Assembly (NCBI RefSeq): GCF_000420825.1
Contig: NZ_ATVR01000001.1
Location: 124,001-188,000 of the forward strand
From: Butyrivibrio sp. AE2015
GTDB taxonomy: Bacteria; Bacillota; Clostridia; Lachnospirales; Lachnospiraceae
Direction of reading: 5' to 3'
Length of the DNA: 64,000 bases
This document shows positions 16,531-26,208 of the stretch, one piece after another. The notes beneath the pieces were generated by a model. It was not told the DNA's origin. It worked only from the letters and a program-made list of their open reading frames with translations, and searched no databases. Position numbers and translations under genes: made by a program. The stretch's first letter is position 1, and each line of letters opens with the position of its first letter.

Positions 16531-18342
16531 ATGAGAAGCTTTGGATGTGCAGTCAGGATAGGTACAGCTTTATGTATGGCAGTGGCAGTAATGCTGTCAT
16601 CATCAACAAGCGTACTAGCTGTGACTACAAATAAAGTAACCATATCAATGGTTGGTAAATACGATTCTGCGGATACTGCGGCCATAAGGTCAATAGACAC
16701 TGAAAAGAAGCAGATCCGTTTGAGAAATCATGCGACTGGAAAGACCTATACGCTTGATTATGACAACACCAGCATGATGTATGATGCCAGAGGAACAGTT
16801 CTTTCGGCGCAGATGCTGGAGGTCGGACAGATCGTTGATGTTACTTTTTTGAAGAGTACCAAGCACATCACAACGCTCAATGTGTCAAAAGATGCATGGG
16901 TAGTTGACAGCACCAAAGATCATGAGCTTGTCAGAAATGACGGAACAGCCCGTATCAAGGATGAGATCTACAGAATAGATAACAAAGCTCTTGTGTTGGC
17001 GGATGGAGAGCTTGCTATTGCAGAGAATATTCTTTCTACCGATAAGATAAAAGTATCTGGCATAGGCCGCGAAATATACAGCGTAGTAGTAACCGGAGGA
17101 CATGGTTACGTGAGACTTTCCTCAGACGTAGTTGAAGAGCAGAGCCTTGTGGGTGCATGGATAGAGCTGGACAATGAGGTGATACACAAGATATCCCCCA
17201 ACATGCTGCTAAGTGCACCTGAAGGGCAATATAATCTTCAGATACTTGGAAATGGAGCCAATTACCAGTCTGAAGTAAACATTACAAGAAATCAGGAAAC
17301 CGTAGTTGATACCAGTGATATAACCATAAATAAGCCAAAAGAGGGCCTTGTAACCTTCGAAATAGTTCCGGAAACGGCTGAAGTTTTTGTAGATGGGCAG
17401 AAGGTCCTTACAGGTGTGCCACAGACTATTCAGTATGGTTACCACAATCTCAAGATCATGGCTGAGGGCTATATAACACAGAACAGATACCTTAAAGTTG
17501 GTACAGCCAAGTCTATCGTAAGCATAGAACTTGAAAAAGATTCAGATAGTGAGGAAGCTTCAACCAATTCTTTATCTATAAACAATGCTACTGTGAATAA
17601 CAGCACAGCCAAATCAAGTCTGGCCGTAAAGAAGGCAAATGCCAATGAACTTATATCAAAGAAATCTGCTTCGGCATCCAAGGCTTCAACTGTCAGCAGT
17701 AACAGCTCAAGTGATTCTTCAAATAAGGTTATCAATGGATATTATATCTACTTTGATAAACCTGTTGATGCAGAGCTTTATTTTGATGGATATTATGTGG
17801 GCGTGATTCCTACAAGAGTTCAGAAAGTATCAGGCAATCATGAAGTTATACTAAAAAGAAACGGATATGAGACAATAAGCTACAGGATCAAGATTGATAA
17901 GAGCGAAGATAATGTATCCTATGGATTTGCTGATATGGTGAAAAAGAAGAGCGAAGACAGCAGCGCTTCAGCAACTTCTGCAAGCAGCTCATCAAGTAGT
18001 TCTTCATCGAGCAGCAGTTCATCTTCAAGCTCATCCTCAAGCAGTTCATCAAGTTCGGATGCAAGTTCTAGTAGCTCTTCAGGAAGTTCATCCGGTTCGA
18101 GCGGTTCTTCAGGAGCATCAAGTGCTTCTACAAGTTCTACTTCGGATAAGGGGTCAGAGAGTAAGAGCGCAGCGACAGAAGAAACCACAAAAGAAACTTC
18201 TACTGAAGGAACAACAAATACGACAGAAACCTCAAAAGAGGATATCGATAGTTCACAGACCGACTCTTCAAGTACAGGTAAGACAACAAATGATTCAGAA
18301 AAAGCCAGCGACGCAGCTAGTGAGGCATCAGGAGAAAATTAA
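16531..18342 (+). CDS. Secreted PEGA-domain protein with a long poly-serine tail
   Basis: A 603-residue exported protein with a signal peptide (about residues 1-30, ending SVLA). Two PEGA-like repeats are visible, one near residues 270-330 (AEVFVDGQKVLTGVPQTI) and one near 405-465 (AELYFDGYYVGVIPTRV). The C-terminal 130 residues are a low-complexity serine run (about 475-545) followed by Ser/Thr/Glu-rich sequence. There is no sortase motif or C-terminal helix. PEGA domains occur in surface proteins and S-layer-like contexts. It lies between cca and the S4 gene, whose ATG follows the stop directly. Its function is unknown. Confidence 0.8.
   Translation: MRSFGCAVRIGTALCMAVAVMLSSSTSVLAVTTNKVTISMVGKYDSADTAAIRSIDTEKKQIRLRNHATGKTYTLDYDNTSMMYDARGTVLSAQMLEVGQIVDVTFLKSTKHITTLNVSKDAWVVDSTKDHELVRNDGTARIKDEIYRIDNKALVLADGELAIAENILSTDKIKVSGIGREIYSVVVTGGHGYVRLSSDVVEEQSLVGAWIELDNEVIHKISPNMLLSAPEGQYNLQILGNGANYQSEVNITRNQETVVDTSDITINKPKEGLVTFEIVPETAEVFVDGQKVLTGVPQTIQYGYHNLKIMAEGYITQNRYLKVGTAKSIVSIELEKDSDSEEASTNSLSINNATVNNSTAKSSLAVKKANANELISKKSASASKASTVSSNSSSDSSNKVINGYYIYFDKPVDAELYFDGYYVGVIPTRVQKVSGNHEVILKRNGYETISYRIKIDKSEDNVSYGFADMVKKKSEDSSASATSASSSSSSSSSSSSSSSSSSSSSSSSSDASSSSSSGSSSGSSGSSGASSASTSSTSDKGSESKSAATEETTKETSTEGTTNTTETSKEDIDSSQTDSSSTGKTTNDSEKASDAASEASGEN
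17960..18165 (+). repeat. Low-complexity serine-codon repeat
   Basis: A run of AGC, AGT, TCA and TCT codons encodes an almost unbroken serine tract inside the PEGA protein gene. The codons are mixed rather than one repeated triplet, which suggests selection on the serine tract itself. Length variation between strains would be expected. Confidence 0.85.
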
Positions 18343-18582
18343 ATGAGACTAGATAAATATTTAAAAGTAACAAGATTAATAAAAAGACGCACCGTAGCAA
18401 ATGAAGCCTGCGATGCGGGAAGAGTTCAGATAAACGGAAAGCCTGCCAAAGCATCAGTAGATGTAAAGGTCGGCGACAAGATAACCATCAACTTTGGAAA
18501 CAAGGACGTCAGCGTAGAAGTGCTCGACGTCCAGGAAACAATCCACAAAGAGGATGTAACAAACCTGTATCGATATATTTGA
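18343..18582 (+). CDS. rqcP: S4-domain RNA-binding protein (RqcP/YabO type)
   Basis: A 79-residue S4 RNA-binding protein: MRLDKYLKVTRLIKRRTVANEACDAGRV is the S4 signature, and INGKPAKASVDVKVGDKI completes the fold. In Firmicutes the protein at this locus, next to divIC, works with RqcH in tagging stalled ribosomes. The neighbourhood here (divIC, tilS, hpt, ftsH downstream) matches that setting. It starts immediately after the PEGA gene stop. Confidence 0.88.
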   Translation: MRLDKYLKVTRLIKRRTVANEACDAGRVQINGKPAKASVDVKVGDKITINFGNKDVSVEVLDVQETIHKEDVTNLYRYI

Positions 18583-18653
18583 CAGTCGATTTAATAGTGT
18601 ATTAGAATGTATTTAGAGAATTTATGTGATTCCGCATTATGTGGGGGTACGAT

Positions 18654-18965
18654 ATGGCAACCAGAGCACGCTATAAGAGGCGTCGTTCTCAGAACAGAGT
18701 TGGTATTCTCTGGGCTAGTTTTGTAGTCCTTATTCTTGTGACCGTAGTTTCTATCAAGAGTATTGGACTTATGCAGAAAGCTGGCGAGTATCAGGCGAGG
18801 GAGATGGAGCTCCAGGCGCAGATCGATGCAGAGTATACCAGAGCAGAAGAGATTCAGGAGTTCGAGAGATATACACAGACGCGTAAATATATAGAAGATA
18901 CCGCTAAAGACAAGCTTGGACTTGTTTATCCAGGAGAAATAATCTTTAGAAATGAAGGCAAATAA
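18654..18965 (+). CDS. divIC: Septum formation initiator (DivIC/FtsB family)
   Basis: A small bitopic division protein of about 103 residues. It has a basic N-terminus (RARYKRRRSQ), one membrane helix (about residues 15-40) and an extracellular coiled coil, then TAKDKLGLVYPGEIIF, a conserved C-terminal segment of the DivIC/FtsB family. It acts in the divisome with FtsL and DivIB. The ATG at 18654 is preferred because GGGGG lies 7 bases before it; an in-frame ATG at 18639 lacks such a site. Confidence 0.85.
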   Translation: MATRARYKRRRSQNRVGILWASFVVLILVTVVSIKSIGLMQKAGEYQAREMELQAQIDAEYTRAEEIQEFERYTQTRKYIEDTAKDKLGLVYPGEIIFRNEGK

Positions 18966-18979
18966 TTAATTATTGAAAC

Positions 18980-19025
18980 CAGCGCAGACATCGTTACGTA
19001 GATTCGTAAGGGGTCTGCGTTTTAA
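18980..19025 (+). terminator. Intrinsic terminator after divIC
   Basis: CGCAGAC pairs with GTCTGCG around an inner TTACG/CGTAA hairpin and is followed by TTTTAATTT. It separates divIC from tilS, although tilS starts only about 15 bases later. Confidence 0.75.
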
Positions 19026-19037
19026 TTTGAGAAAAGA

Positions 19038-20456
19038 ATGAATAATTTTGAGAACAAAGTACTAAACTTCATAAGGGACAATGAGATGGTAGAGGCCGGC
19101 GATAAGGTGATCGTTGGCTTTTCAGGAGGTGCGGATTCAACTGCTCTTATCACAGTTCTTTTTATATTAAAAGAGATACTGAAGATTGAGCTTATCGCGG
19201 CCCATGTAAATCACGGAATCAGAGAAGAAGCCGGAGAGGATGCGGACTTTACCCGAAGATTTTGCGAAGAGCGAGGAATCAGATATCACCTTTTGGAAGA
19301 AGATGTTCCGCAGATTGCAGAGGATAACAGGCTTTCCGAGGAGGAAGCCGGAAGAATAGTTCGTTATGACTTTTTTTCTCAATTAGTGAGACGTGAAGGC
19401 GCAGCCAAGATTGCTATTGCTCATCACCAAAACGATGTAGCTGAAACCTTTCTCCACAATATTTTCAGGGGGAGCGGACTTCGTGGCGGCGGTGGAATAA
19501 GGCCTGTCAGAGATAACATAATAAGGCCCCTGCTGTGTGTGACAAGAGATGAAATCGAGGATTACCTTAAGGAAAAAGAGATTTCTTTTTGCACAGATGC
19601 CACAAACCTTGAAAATATCCACACAAGAAACAAGCTTAGAAATAAGGTTATTCCATATGTGGAAAAAGAAATTAATAGCTCAGCTGTTGAGCATATTTAC
19701 AGGGCGACAAAAGATTTTGCCATGGCTGAGGACTATATCAGAGACCAGGCAGTCAAAGTGTTTGAAGAAGTGTCAGAAAAAGACAATAATGGAATTAGGA
19801 TTGATCTAAAAAAACTCGCTAATACGCCTGAAATTATAAAGAAGTACGTTGTTCTTAGATGCTTTGAGATACTTACGCCTAATAGGAAAGATATTACGGC
19901 AAGGCATGTTGATGCGGTAATGTCACTGATAAGCAGCAAAGAAGGGACTTCAAGGGTGGATTTGCCATATAATCTCACTGCTATTCGAAGTTATGAAATA
20001 ATGTTTTTGGCGGAAAATAAAGATTGTAACGAGTCTGAAAAAGAGGATGATCAGCTTGTTATTAAGAAACTTGAAATTGGCGAAAGATACAAACTGAACA
20101 TTCCCCGATTTGGTGTCGCAACAATTGACATAATGTCGTATAATGGAGAAACATCTATTCCGAGAGATACATATACTAAATGGTTTGATTGTGATAGAAT
20201 ACAAGAAGTTATTTTTAGGCACAGGAAGCCGGATGACTATATCTGTATAGAGCAAAACGGCGCTGTCAAAAAGAAGAAATTATCCAAATTTATGACAGAT
20301 GAAAAAATACCTGTGAATATAAGAGATGACTTGTGGATTCTTGCAGATGGAAACCATTGTTTATGGGTTCCCGGATATAGAATCAGTTGTTCCTATAAAA
20401 TTAGTGACAATACTAAAAAAATACTAGCTGTAGCTATAGATAATGGAGGTAATTAA
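19038..20456 (+). CDS. tilS: tRNA(Ile)-lysidine synthase
   Basis: This enzyme converts C34 of tRNA-Ile(CAU) to lysidine. The PP-loop SGGADST (about residues 30-36), HVNHGIR and AIAHHQNDVAETFLHNIFRGSGLRG are the characteristic N-type ATPase and substrate motifs. A C-terminal TilS domain with a PGYRIS-like ending is present. Length is 472 residues. Its stop overlaps the ribosome site of hpt by design: GGAGG at 20446-20450 lies inside its last codons. Confidence 0.93.
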   Translation: MNNFENKVLNFIRDNEMVEAGDKVIVGFSGGADSTALITVLFILKEILKIELIAAHVNHGIREEAGEDADFTRRFCEERGIRYHLLEEDVPQIAEDNRLSEEEAGRIVRYDFFSQLVRREGAAKIAIAHHQNDVAETFLHNIFRGSGLRGGGGIRPVRDNIIRPLLCVTRDEIEDYLKEKEISFCTDATNLENIHTRNKLRNKVIPYVEKEINSSAVEHIYRATKDFAMAEDYIRDQAVKVFEEVSEKDNNGIRIDLKKLANTPEIIKKYVVLRCFEILTPNRKDITARHVDAVMSLISSKEGTSRVDLPYNLTAIRSYEIMFLAENKDCNESEKEDDQLVIKKLEIGERYKLNIPRFGVATIDIMSYNGETSIPRDTYTKWFDCDRIQEVIFRHRKPDDYICIEQNGAVKKKKLSKFMTDEKIPVNIRDDLWILADGNHCLWVPGYRISCSYKISDNTKKILAVAIDNGGN

Positions 20457-20457
20457 A

Positions 20458-20982
20458 GTGGCTGAGTCAGTTCGTGTACTACTTACAGAAGAAGAGGTAG
20501 ATAAGCGTATAAAGGAGCTTGGAGAGGCAATCAGCAGAGATTATCAGGGAGAGACAGTGCATCTTGTCTGTGTTTTAAAAGGTGGTGTATTCTTTATGTG
20601 TGAACTCGCAAAGAGAATTACAGTTCCTGTAACAATGGACTTTATGTCAGCTTCAAGTTATGGAAGTTCAACAAAATCAAGCGGTGTTGTTAAGATCGTT
20701 AAGGACCTTGATGAGCCACTTAAGGACAGACACGTTCTTATTGTTGAAGATATCGTTGATTCAGGAAGAACACTTTCTTACCTTATAAAGATGCTCGGAG
20801 ACAGAGAGCCTGCAAGCATTAAGCTTTGCACACTTCTTGATAAGCCTGAGCGCAGAGTTACAGATGTTAAGGTTGATTACACAGGATTTGAGATTCCTGA
20901 TGAGTTTGTAGTTGGTTACGGCCTTGACTATGATCAGAGATACAGAAACTTACCATATATCGGAGTGGTTGAGTTTAATTAA
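20458..20982 (+). CDS. hpt: Hypoxanthine-guanine phosphoribosyltransferase
   Basis: This enzyme salvages hypoxanthine and guanine to IMP and GMP. The PRPP-binding motif VLIVEDIVDSGRTL (about residues 97-110) and CVLKGGVFFMCELA are typical. A GTG start at 20458 is chosen: GGAGG at 20446-20450 is 7 bases upstream, and the N-terminus then reads MAESVRVLLTEEEV as in relatives. An in-frame ATG at 20443 lies inside tilS. The tilS-hpt-ftsH order is conserved in Firmicutes. Confidence 0.93.
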   Translation: MAESVRVLLTEEEVDKRIKELGEAISRDYQGETVHLVCVLKGGVFFMCELAKRITVPVTMDFMSASSYGSSTKSSGVVKIVKDLDEPLKDRHVLIVEDIVDSGRTLSYLIKMLGDREPASIKLCTLLDKPERRVTDVKVDYTGFEIPDEFVVGYGLDYDQRYRNLPYIGVVEFN

Positions 20983-21006
20983 CTTCTAAAAGGGGGAATT
21001 CAGAAG

Positions 21007-22866
21007 TTGAATCGTACAAAGGGTTATAATTCAATTTTTGCCATTGTGGTAGTTTTACTGATAATGGTAGTGTTTGTTGAGTATGCTAAGGGATTTATGA
21101 CATCAGATACCGGGGCATATTCACGAACACAGTTAGAGGCAGATATACAGGAAGGTACAGTAAGAAGGGTAGTCATTATGCCTAACACAGAGACACCGAC
21201 AGGTGCCGTCCGTGTTAGCTTTAATGGCGGACTTGATGATGTGACCTTTTATTCTACAGATGTGACAGCTATCGAAACGCTGGTTGCAGATAACGGCATA
21301 AACTATGAAGTCAAAGATGTGCCGTCTGAAAACGTCCTTATAACCGGTATAATCCCGGTTGTTGTAGGACTGATTCTTATGGTCTTTATTTTCTCAATGT
21401 TTACCAATATGCAGGCTTCCGGTTCAGGAAATAACAGAATGATGAATTTTGGAAAGAGCCGTGCTAAGCTCCAGAGCGCCGATGACAACAAGATAAAACT
21501 TGATGATGTTGCCGGCCTTAAAGAGGAAAAAGAACAGCTTACAGAGATCATTGAATTTTTAAAAGATCCTGGAAAATTCACGCAAGTAGGAGCAAGAATC
21601 CCCAAGGGTGTACTTCTTGAAGGTGCACCAGGTACAGGTAAGACTCTTCTTGCAAGAGCAGTAGCCGGTGAAGCCGGAGTTCCATTCTTTACAATTTCAG
21701 GTTCTGATTTCGTTGAGATGTTTGTAGGTGTTGGTGCTTCCAGAGTCAGAGATCTTTTTGCTGAAGCTAAAAAGAATGCTCCATGTATAATCTTTATCGA
21801 TGAAATAGATGCTGTAGCCAGAAGACGAGGCACAGGTATGGGCGGCGGCCACGATGAAAGAGAGCAGACACTAAACCAGATGCTTGTTGAAATGGATGGT
21901 TTTGGGGTAAATGAAGGAATCATCGTTATGGCAGCAACTAACAGAGTAGATATTCTTGATCCGGCTATCATGAGACCAGGTCGTTTTGACAGAAAGATCA
22001 CTGTTACAAGACCTGATATTGGTGAGAGAGAAGCTATTCTAAAGGTACATGCCAAGAACAAGCCTCTTTCAGATGATGTGAATCTTAAGCAGGTTGCCCA
22101 GACAACAGCTGGATTTACAGGAGCTGATCTTGAAAACCTCTTAAACGAGTCTGCAATTAAAGCGGCTACAGAGAACCGACAGTTCATCAATCAGGAAGAT
22201 ATCAATTCTTCATTCACTAAAGTAGGTATCGGAACAGAAAAGCGTAGCAAGATAATCTCAGAAAAAGAGAAAAAAATCACTGCTTACCACGAGACAGGAC
22301 ATGCGATTCTTTTCCATGTGCTTCCTGATGTGGGACCTGTTCATACAATTTCGATCATTCCTACAGGACTTGGGGCAGCAGGTTATACTATGCCACTTCC
22401 GGAAAATGATGATATGTTCCTTTCCAAAAAGAAAATGCTTCAGGATATTATGGTTTCTCTTGGTGGAAGAATTGCTGAGGAAATTATTTTTGGAGATATT
22501 ACAACAGGTGCTTCAAGCGACATCAGAAAAGCAACACAGGAAGCAAGAAGCATGGTTACCAAGTATGGTATGTCAAGCAATATCGGCGTGATCAACTATG
22601 ATGAGAATGAGGAAGACGTATTCATTGGGTATGATATTTCTCATAAGAAAAATCACAGTGAACTTATTGCCGGTGAAATTGATAAAGAAGTAAAGGCTAT
22701 TATCGATAAGTGCTATGCAAAGGCTAAGGAAATAATTCTTCAGTATGAAGATGTATTGCACCAGAGCTCAGCGCTTCTTATCGAGAAGGAAAAGATCGGA
22801 AGGGAAGAGTTCGAGGCTTTATTTGAAGGCAAGAAACTCCCTGAAGCCATAGAGTTGGATATCTAA
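21007..22866 (+). CDS. ftsH: ATP-dependent membrane zinc protease FtsH
   Basis: This is a membrane-anchored AAA+ protease for quality control. It has two membrane helices (about 9-27 and 115-135) around an extracellular domain, then Walker A (GAPGTGKT), Walker B ([15 protein letters not shown]), the SRH region ([21 protein letters not shown]), and the zinc site HETGH with a downstream Asp-containing segment. Length is 619 residues. The start is TTG, supported by AAGGGGGAA at 20988-20996; no ATG is better placed. Confidence 0.96.
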   Translation: MNRTKGYNSIFAIVVVLLIMVVFVEYAKGFMTSDTGAYSRTQLEADIQEGTVRRVVIMPNTETPTGAVRVSFNGGLDDVTFYSTDVTAIETLVADNGINYEVKDVPSENVLITGIIPVVVGLILMVFIFSMFTNMQASGSGNNRMMNFGKSRAKLQSADDNKIKLDDVAGLKEEKEQLTEIIEFLKDPGKFTQVGARIPKGVLLEGAPGTGKTLLARAVAGEAGVPFFTISGSDFVEMFVGVGASRVRDLFAEAKKNAPCIIFIDEIDAVARRRGTGMGGGHDEREQTLNQMLVEMDGFGVNEGIIVMAATNRVDILDPAIMRPGRFDRKITVTRPDIGEREAILKVHAKNKPLSDDVNLKQVAQTTAGFTGADLENLLNESAIKAATENRQFINQEDINSSFTKVGIGTEKRSKIISEKEKKITAYHETGHAILFHVLPDVGPVHTISIIPTGLGAAGYTMPLPENDDMFLSKKKMLQDIMVSLGGRIAEEIIFGDITTGASSDIRKATQEARSMVTKYGMSSNIGVINYDENEEDVFIGYDISHKKNHSELIAGEIDKEVKAIIDKCYAKAKEIILQYEDVLHQSSALLIEKEKIGREEFEALFEGKKLPEAIELDI

Positions 22867-22950
22867 TTGTACAAAATGCACAAAAACCAAGAGCTGTTTT
22901 TAGTATATTTGTGGAGTATTGGTCTTTACGCTAAGGGGTGTGGGTGTTAG

Positions 22951-23055
22951 TATAATATGCGTAACCCCCCAATACATTATATAGTTTTTTGCTATACCCC
23001 ATAAGAAAGAAATACCTTCTCTAAAAAAGACAGCTACCCGCTGTCTTTTTTGCAT
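22951..23055 (+). other. Possible short transcription unit or leader before the GH13 gene
   Basis: A TATAAT at 22951-22956 is followed about 70 bases later by an intrinsic terminator (AAAAAAGACAGC ... GCTGTCTTTTTT, about 23022-23053). The terminator could belong to ftsH, 160 bases upstream, or form a small RNA or attenuated leader for the amylase gene at 23080. The -35 match is weak. Confidence 0.4.
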
Positions 23056-23079
23056 TAATAACAAAGTTAGGACTTATTT

Positions 23080-25173
23080 ATGAACAAAAAACTATTATTC
23101 CATGATATGACCATGGACTATTTAAGGCCAACTGAGCCGGATAAAAATAGAAAAACTGACTTCAGATTCAGATGTGGTAAGGATGAGGCTTCAGAAGTCT
23201 TTATCATATGGAATAATGAGAAGCGTTCCATGAAGCGCGCTGAGTCAGAAGGGGATTTTGATTATTACGATATTTCTTTCAACGTCGGAGAAAAACCAGC
23301 CACTTATTATTTTGAAATAGATGGAAAAGACGGAGACAGATGCTTTTTTGACAAAAGAGGAGTAGTCAGCCAGCCAAAAGACAGCATGCTTTTCAGAATC
23401 TTCCCTGGCTTTTCCACACCGGGATGGGCAAAAGGCGCAGTTATGTACCAGATCTTTGTGGAAAGATTTTGCAATGGTGATGCCAGCAATGATGTTCTCT
23501 CTGGCGAGTATTATTACAACGGAAGCAGATCAGTTCAGGTCAAAGACTGGGAGAAGTACCCGGATCCGAAGATGGATTATGCTGAGTTCTATGGCGGAGA
23601 TCTGCAGGGAGTAATGGACAAGCTTGATTATCTGAAAGATTTGGGAATAGAGGTTATTTACTTTAATCCCCTGTTTGTTTCTCCTTCATGTCACAAATAT
23701 GATACACAGGATTATGATCATATCGATCCTCATTTTGGAAAGATCGTGGAAGATGGCGGAAAGCTCCTTGATGACAACGAGCATGAGAATATTCATGCGA
23801 GCAAGTATATAAAGAGAGTTACCAGCAAAAAGAACCTGGAAGAGAGCGATAAACTCTTTGCTATGCTTGTAAGCGAGGCGCATAAAAGAGGTATCAGGGT
23901 CATTTTGGATGGTGTTTTCAACCACTGCGGCTCTTTTAACAAGTGGATGGATAAAGACAGAATCTACGAAGAAAACAGCGAATATGACTATGGTGCGTAT
24001 ATTTCAGAGAACAGCCCTTATCATGACTACTTTTCTTTTAACGGAGGAAAATGGCCTTATAACAATAACTATGACGGATGGTGGGGATATGACACACTTC
24101 CAAAGCTGAATTACGAGGGTTCAAAAGAACTTGAGGAGTACATCCTGGGAATTGCCAGAAAATGGGTTTCTGAGCCATATAACGCAGATGGCTGGAGACT
24201 TGATGTGGCGGCAGATATCGGGCATTCACCCGAATACAACCACTATTTCTTCAAGAGATTCAGGGAGGAAGTAAAAAAGGCCAATCCTGAAGCTATTATT
24301 CTTGCTGAACACTATGGAAAGGCTAAGGACTGGTTGCAGGGTGATGAGTGGGATACAGTCATGAACTATGATGCCTTTATGGAGCCGCTAACATGGTTCC
24401 TTACCGGCATGGAGAAACATAGTGACGAATTTAAGCCTTTAAAATACGGCAATGCAAGAGAGTTTTTTGATACCATGCTTTATGAAGGTGGAGAGAACTT
24501 TAGCATGCCTTCACTTTATACAGCCATGAATGAGCTCTCAAATCACGATCATTCAAGATTTCTGACAAGGACAAGTCAGAAGGTCGGAAGATGTGACACT
24601 CTTATGCCGGCTTCAGCAGAAACAGGTATTAAGAAGCCTGTTATGAGAGAGGCTGTAATGGTTCAGATGACCTGGCCGGGAGCACCTACAATTTATTATG
24701 GCGACGAAGCGGGAGTCTGCGGATTTACTGACCCTGATAACAGAAGAACTTATCCTTGGGGAAAAGAGGATATGGATATGATACGTTTCCACAAGGAAAT
24801 GATCAGGATCCATAAGGAATGCAGTGAATTAAAAACAGGTTCTGTTATGGAGCTGCTTGCCGATAATAATATTATTTCTTTTGCCCGTTTTAACAGAGAA
24901 GCAGCAACAATAGTGTTTATCAACAACAATGAATTTGAAGTTACCAAGGATATAGATGTAAGTGCGCTTGGAATTCCAAAGGATGCATTTTTAAATCAGC
25001 TCATCTTAAGTGATGGAAGCGGATTTAGAACTGATATTGGTGGAATGAGAGTAAAAAATAATATCCTGACAATCACGCTTTCAAGATTATCTGGACTGGT
25101 GCTTCGCTACGATAGCCACGCGCCTATCAGTGCTGAGGAATTCTGGGCAGATAACACACTTGATTTCGGGTGA
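23080..25173 (+). CDS. GH13 alpha-glucan hydrolase (neopullulanase/cyclomaltodextrinase-like), cytoplasmic
   Basis: A 697-residue GH13 enzyme with an N-terminal CBM34-like domain (about 1-105) and a catalytic barrel. Catalytic residues are readable: nucleophile D375 in GWRLDVAADI, acid/base E410 in ILAEHYG and D490 in SNHDHSRF; region I is DGVFNHCG. No signal peptide is present, so it likely cleaves imported maltodextrins or cyclodextrins and complements the glycogen phosphorylase gene downstream in the window. The family is certain; the exact bond preference is inferred. Confidence 0.88.
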   Translation: MNKKLLFHDMTMDYLRPTEPDKNRKTDFRFRCGKDEASEVFIIWNNEKRSMKRAESEGDFDYYDISFNVGEKPATYYFEIDGKDGDRCFFDKRGVVSQPKDSMLFRIFPGFSTPGWAKGAVMYQIFVERFCNGDASNDVLSGEYYYNGSRSVQVKDWEKYPDPKMDYAEFYGGDLQGVMDKLDYLKDLGIEVIYFNPLFVSPSCHKYDTQDYDHIDPHFGKIVEDGGKLLDDNEHENIHASKYIKRVTSKKNLEESDKLFAMLVSEAHKRGIRVILDGVFNHCGSFNKWMDKDRIYEENSEYDYGAYISENSPYHDYFSFNGGKWPYNNNYDGWWGYDTLPKLNYEGSKELEEYILGIARKWVSEPYNADGWRLDVAADIGHSPEYNHYFFKRFREEVKKANPEAIILAEHYGKAKDWLQGDEWDTVMNYDAFMEPLTWFLTGMEKHSDEFKPLKYGNAREFFDTMLYEGGENFSMPSLYTAMNELSNHDHSRFLTRTSQKVGRCDTLMPASAETGIKKPVMREAVMVQMTWPGAPTIYYGDEAGVCGFTDPDNRRTYPWGKEDMDMIRFHKEMIRIHKECSELKTGSVMELLADNNIISFARFNREAATIVFINNNEFEVTKDIDVSALGIPKDAFLNQLILSDGSGFRTDIGGMRVKNNILTITLSRLSGLVLRYDSHAPISAEEFWADNTLDFG

Positions 25174-25263
25174 TTGTGAACTATTTAACTTTATTTTTTA
25201 TATCAACGAGTATATAATGTTATTAACCATCAATAACTACATATACAAAGGGAGAAAAACAAA

Positions 25264-26127
25264 ATGTTAGTATCCGCAAAAGACATGCTTGTAAAAGCAA
25301 AAGAAGGTCACTATGCAGTTGGCCAGTTTAACATCAACAACCTGGAGTGGACAAAGTCAGTTCTTTTAACAGCAGAAGAACTCAAGTCTCCTGTAATCCT
25401 TGGTGTATCTGAGGGTGCTGGTAAATACATGACAGGTTTTGAGACAGTTGCAGCTATGGTTAAGGCTATGGATAAGAGCCTTGGAATCACAGTTCCAGTA
25501 GCACTTCACCTTGATCATGGTACATACGATGGATGCTATAAGTGCATCAAAGCCGGCTTCACATCAATCATGTTCGACGGCTCACACTATAACATCGAAG
25601 AGAATGTTGCTAAGACTTCAGAGCTTGTAAACGTTGCTCATCAGCTTGGTCTTTCAATCGAAGCTGAAGTTGGTTCAATCGGTGGAGAAGAAGACGGAGT
25701 TGTAGGAATGGGCGAGTGCGCTGATCCAGATGAGTGCAAGAGAATCGCTGATCTTGGCGTAGATATGCTTGCAGCTGGTATCGGTAACATTCACGGTAAA
25801 TACCCAGAAGGATGGCCAGGACTTAGATTCGACGTTCTTGATGCTATCCAGCAGAAGACAGGTGTTATGCCTCTCGTTCTTCATGGTGGTACAGGAATTC
25901 CTGCAGACATGATCAAGAAGGCTATTTCACTTGGTGTATCTAAGATCAATGTAAATACAGAGTGCCAGCTTTCATTTGCTGATGCAACACGTAAGTATAT
26001 TGAAGCAGGTAAGGATCTTGAAGGTAAGGGATTTGACCCTCGTAAGCTTCTTGCTCCTGGTGCTGAAGCTATCAAGGCTACAGTTAAGGAAAAGATGGAG
26101 CTCTTCGGATCAGTTGGAAAGGCTTGA
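25264..26127 (+). CDS. fba: Class II fructose-1,6-bisphosphate aldolase
   Basis: This glycolytic aldolase is zinc dependent. Motifs include LHLDHGTYDGC (zinc ligands and catalytic Asp), IEAEVGSIGGEEDG, GNIHGKYP and LHGGTGIPADMIKKAI, all conserved in class II enzymes. At 287 residues it is of normal length. The codon usage is strongly biased (GTA, CTT, GCA, AAG), as expected for a highly expressed gene. TATAAT at 25213-25218 is its likely -10, and AAAGGGAG precedes the ATG. A strong terminator follows at 26138-26174. Confidence 0.95.
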   Translation: MLVSAKDMLVKAKEGHYAVGQFNINNLEWTKSVLLTAEELKSPVILGVSEGAGKYMTGFETVAAMVKAMDKSLGITVPVALHLDHGTYDGCYKCIKAGFTSIMFDGSHYNIEENVAKTSELVNVAHQLGLSIEAEVGSIGGEEDGVVGMGECADPDECKRIADLGVDMLAAGIGNIHGKYPEGWPGLRFDVLDAIQQKTGVMPLVLHGGTGIPADMIKKAISLGVSKINVNTECQLSFADATRKYIEAGKDLEGKGFDPRKLLAPGAEAIKATVKEKMELFGSVGKA

Positions 26128-26137
26128 TAATAGTACT

Positions 26138-26174
26138 ATTAAAAAGCGAAGCCCTTTGGCTTCGCTTTTTTCTT
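26138..26174 (+). terminator. Intrinsic terminator after fba
   Basis: AAAGCGAAGCC pairs with GGCTTCGCTTT around CTTT and is followed by TTTTTTC, 15 bases after the aldolase stop. Confidence 0.9.
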
Positions 26175-26208
26175 ACAATAAATCACCAGATCAGGGGGAT
26201 ATATTAAA

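Noticed and set aside
17919..18188. Minus-strand acidic Glu/Leu-rich frame over the poly-serine tract
   Set aside because: It is the reverse reading of serine codons; low-complexity artefact.
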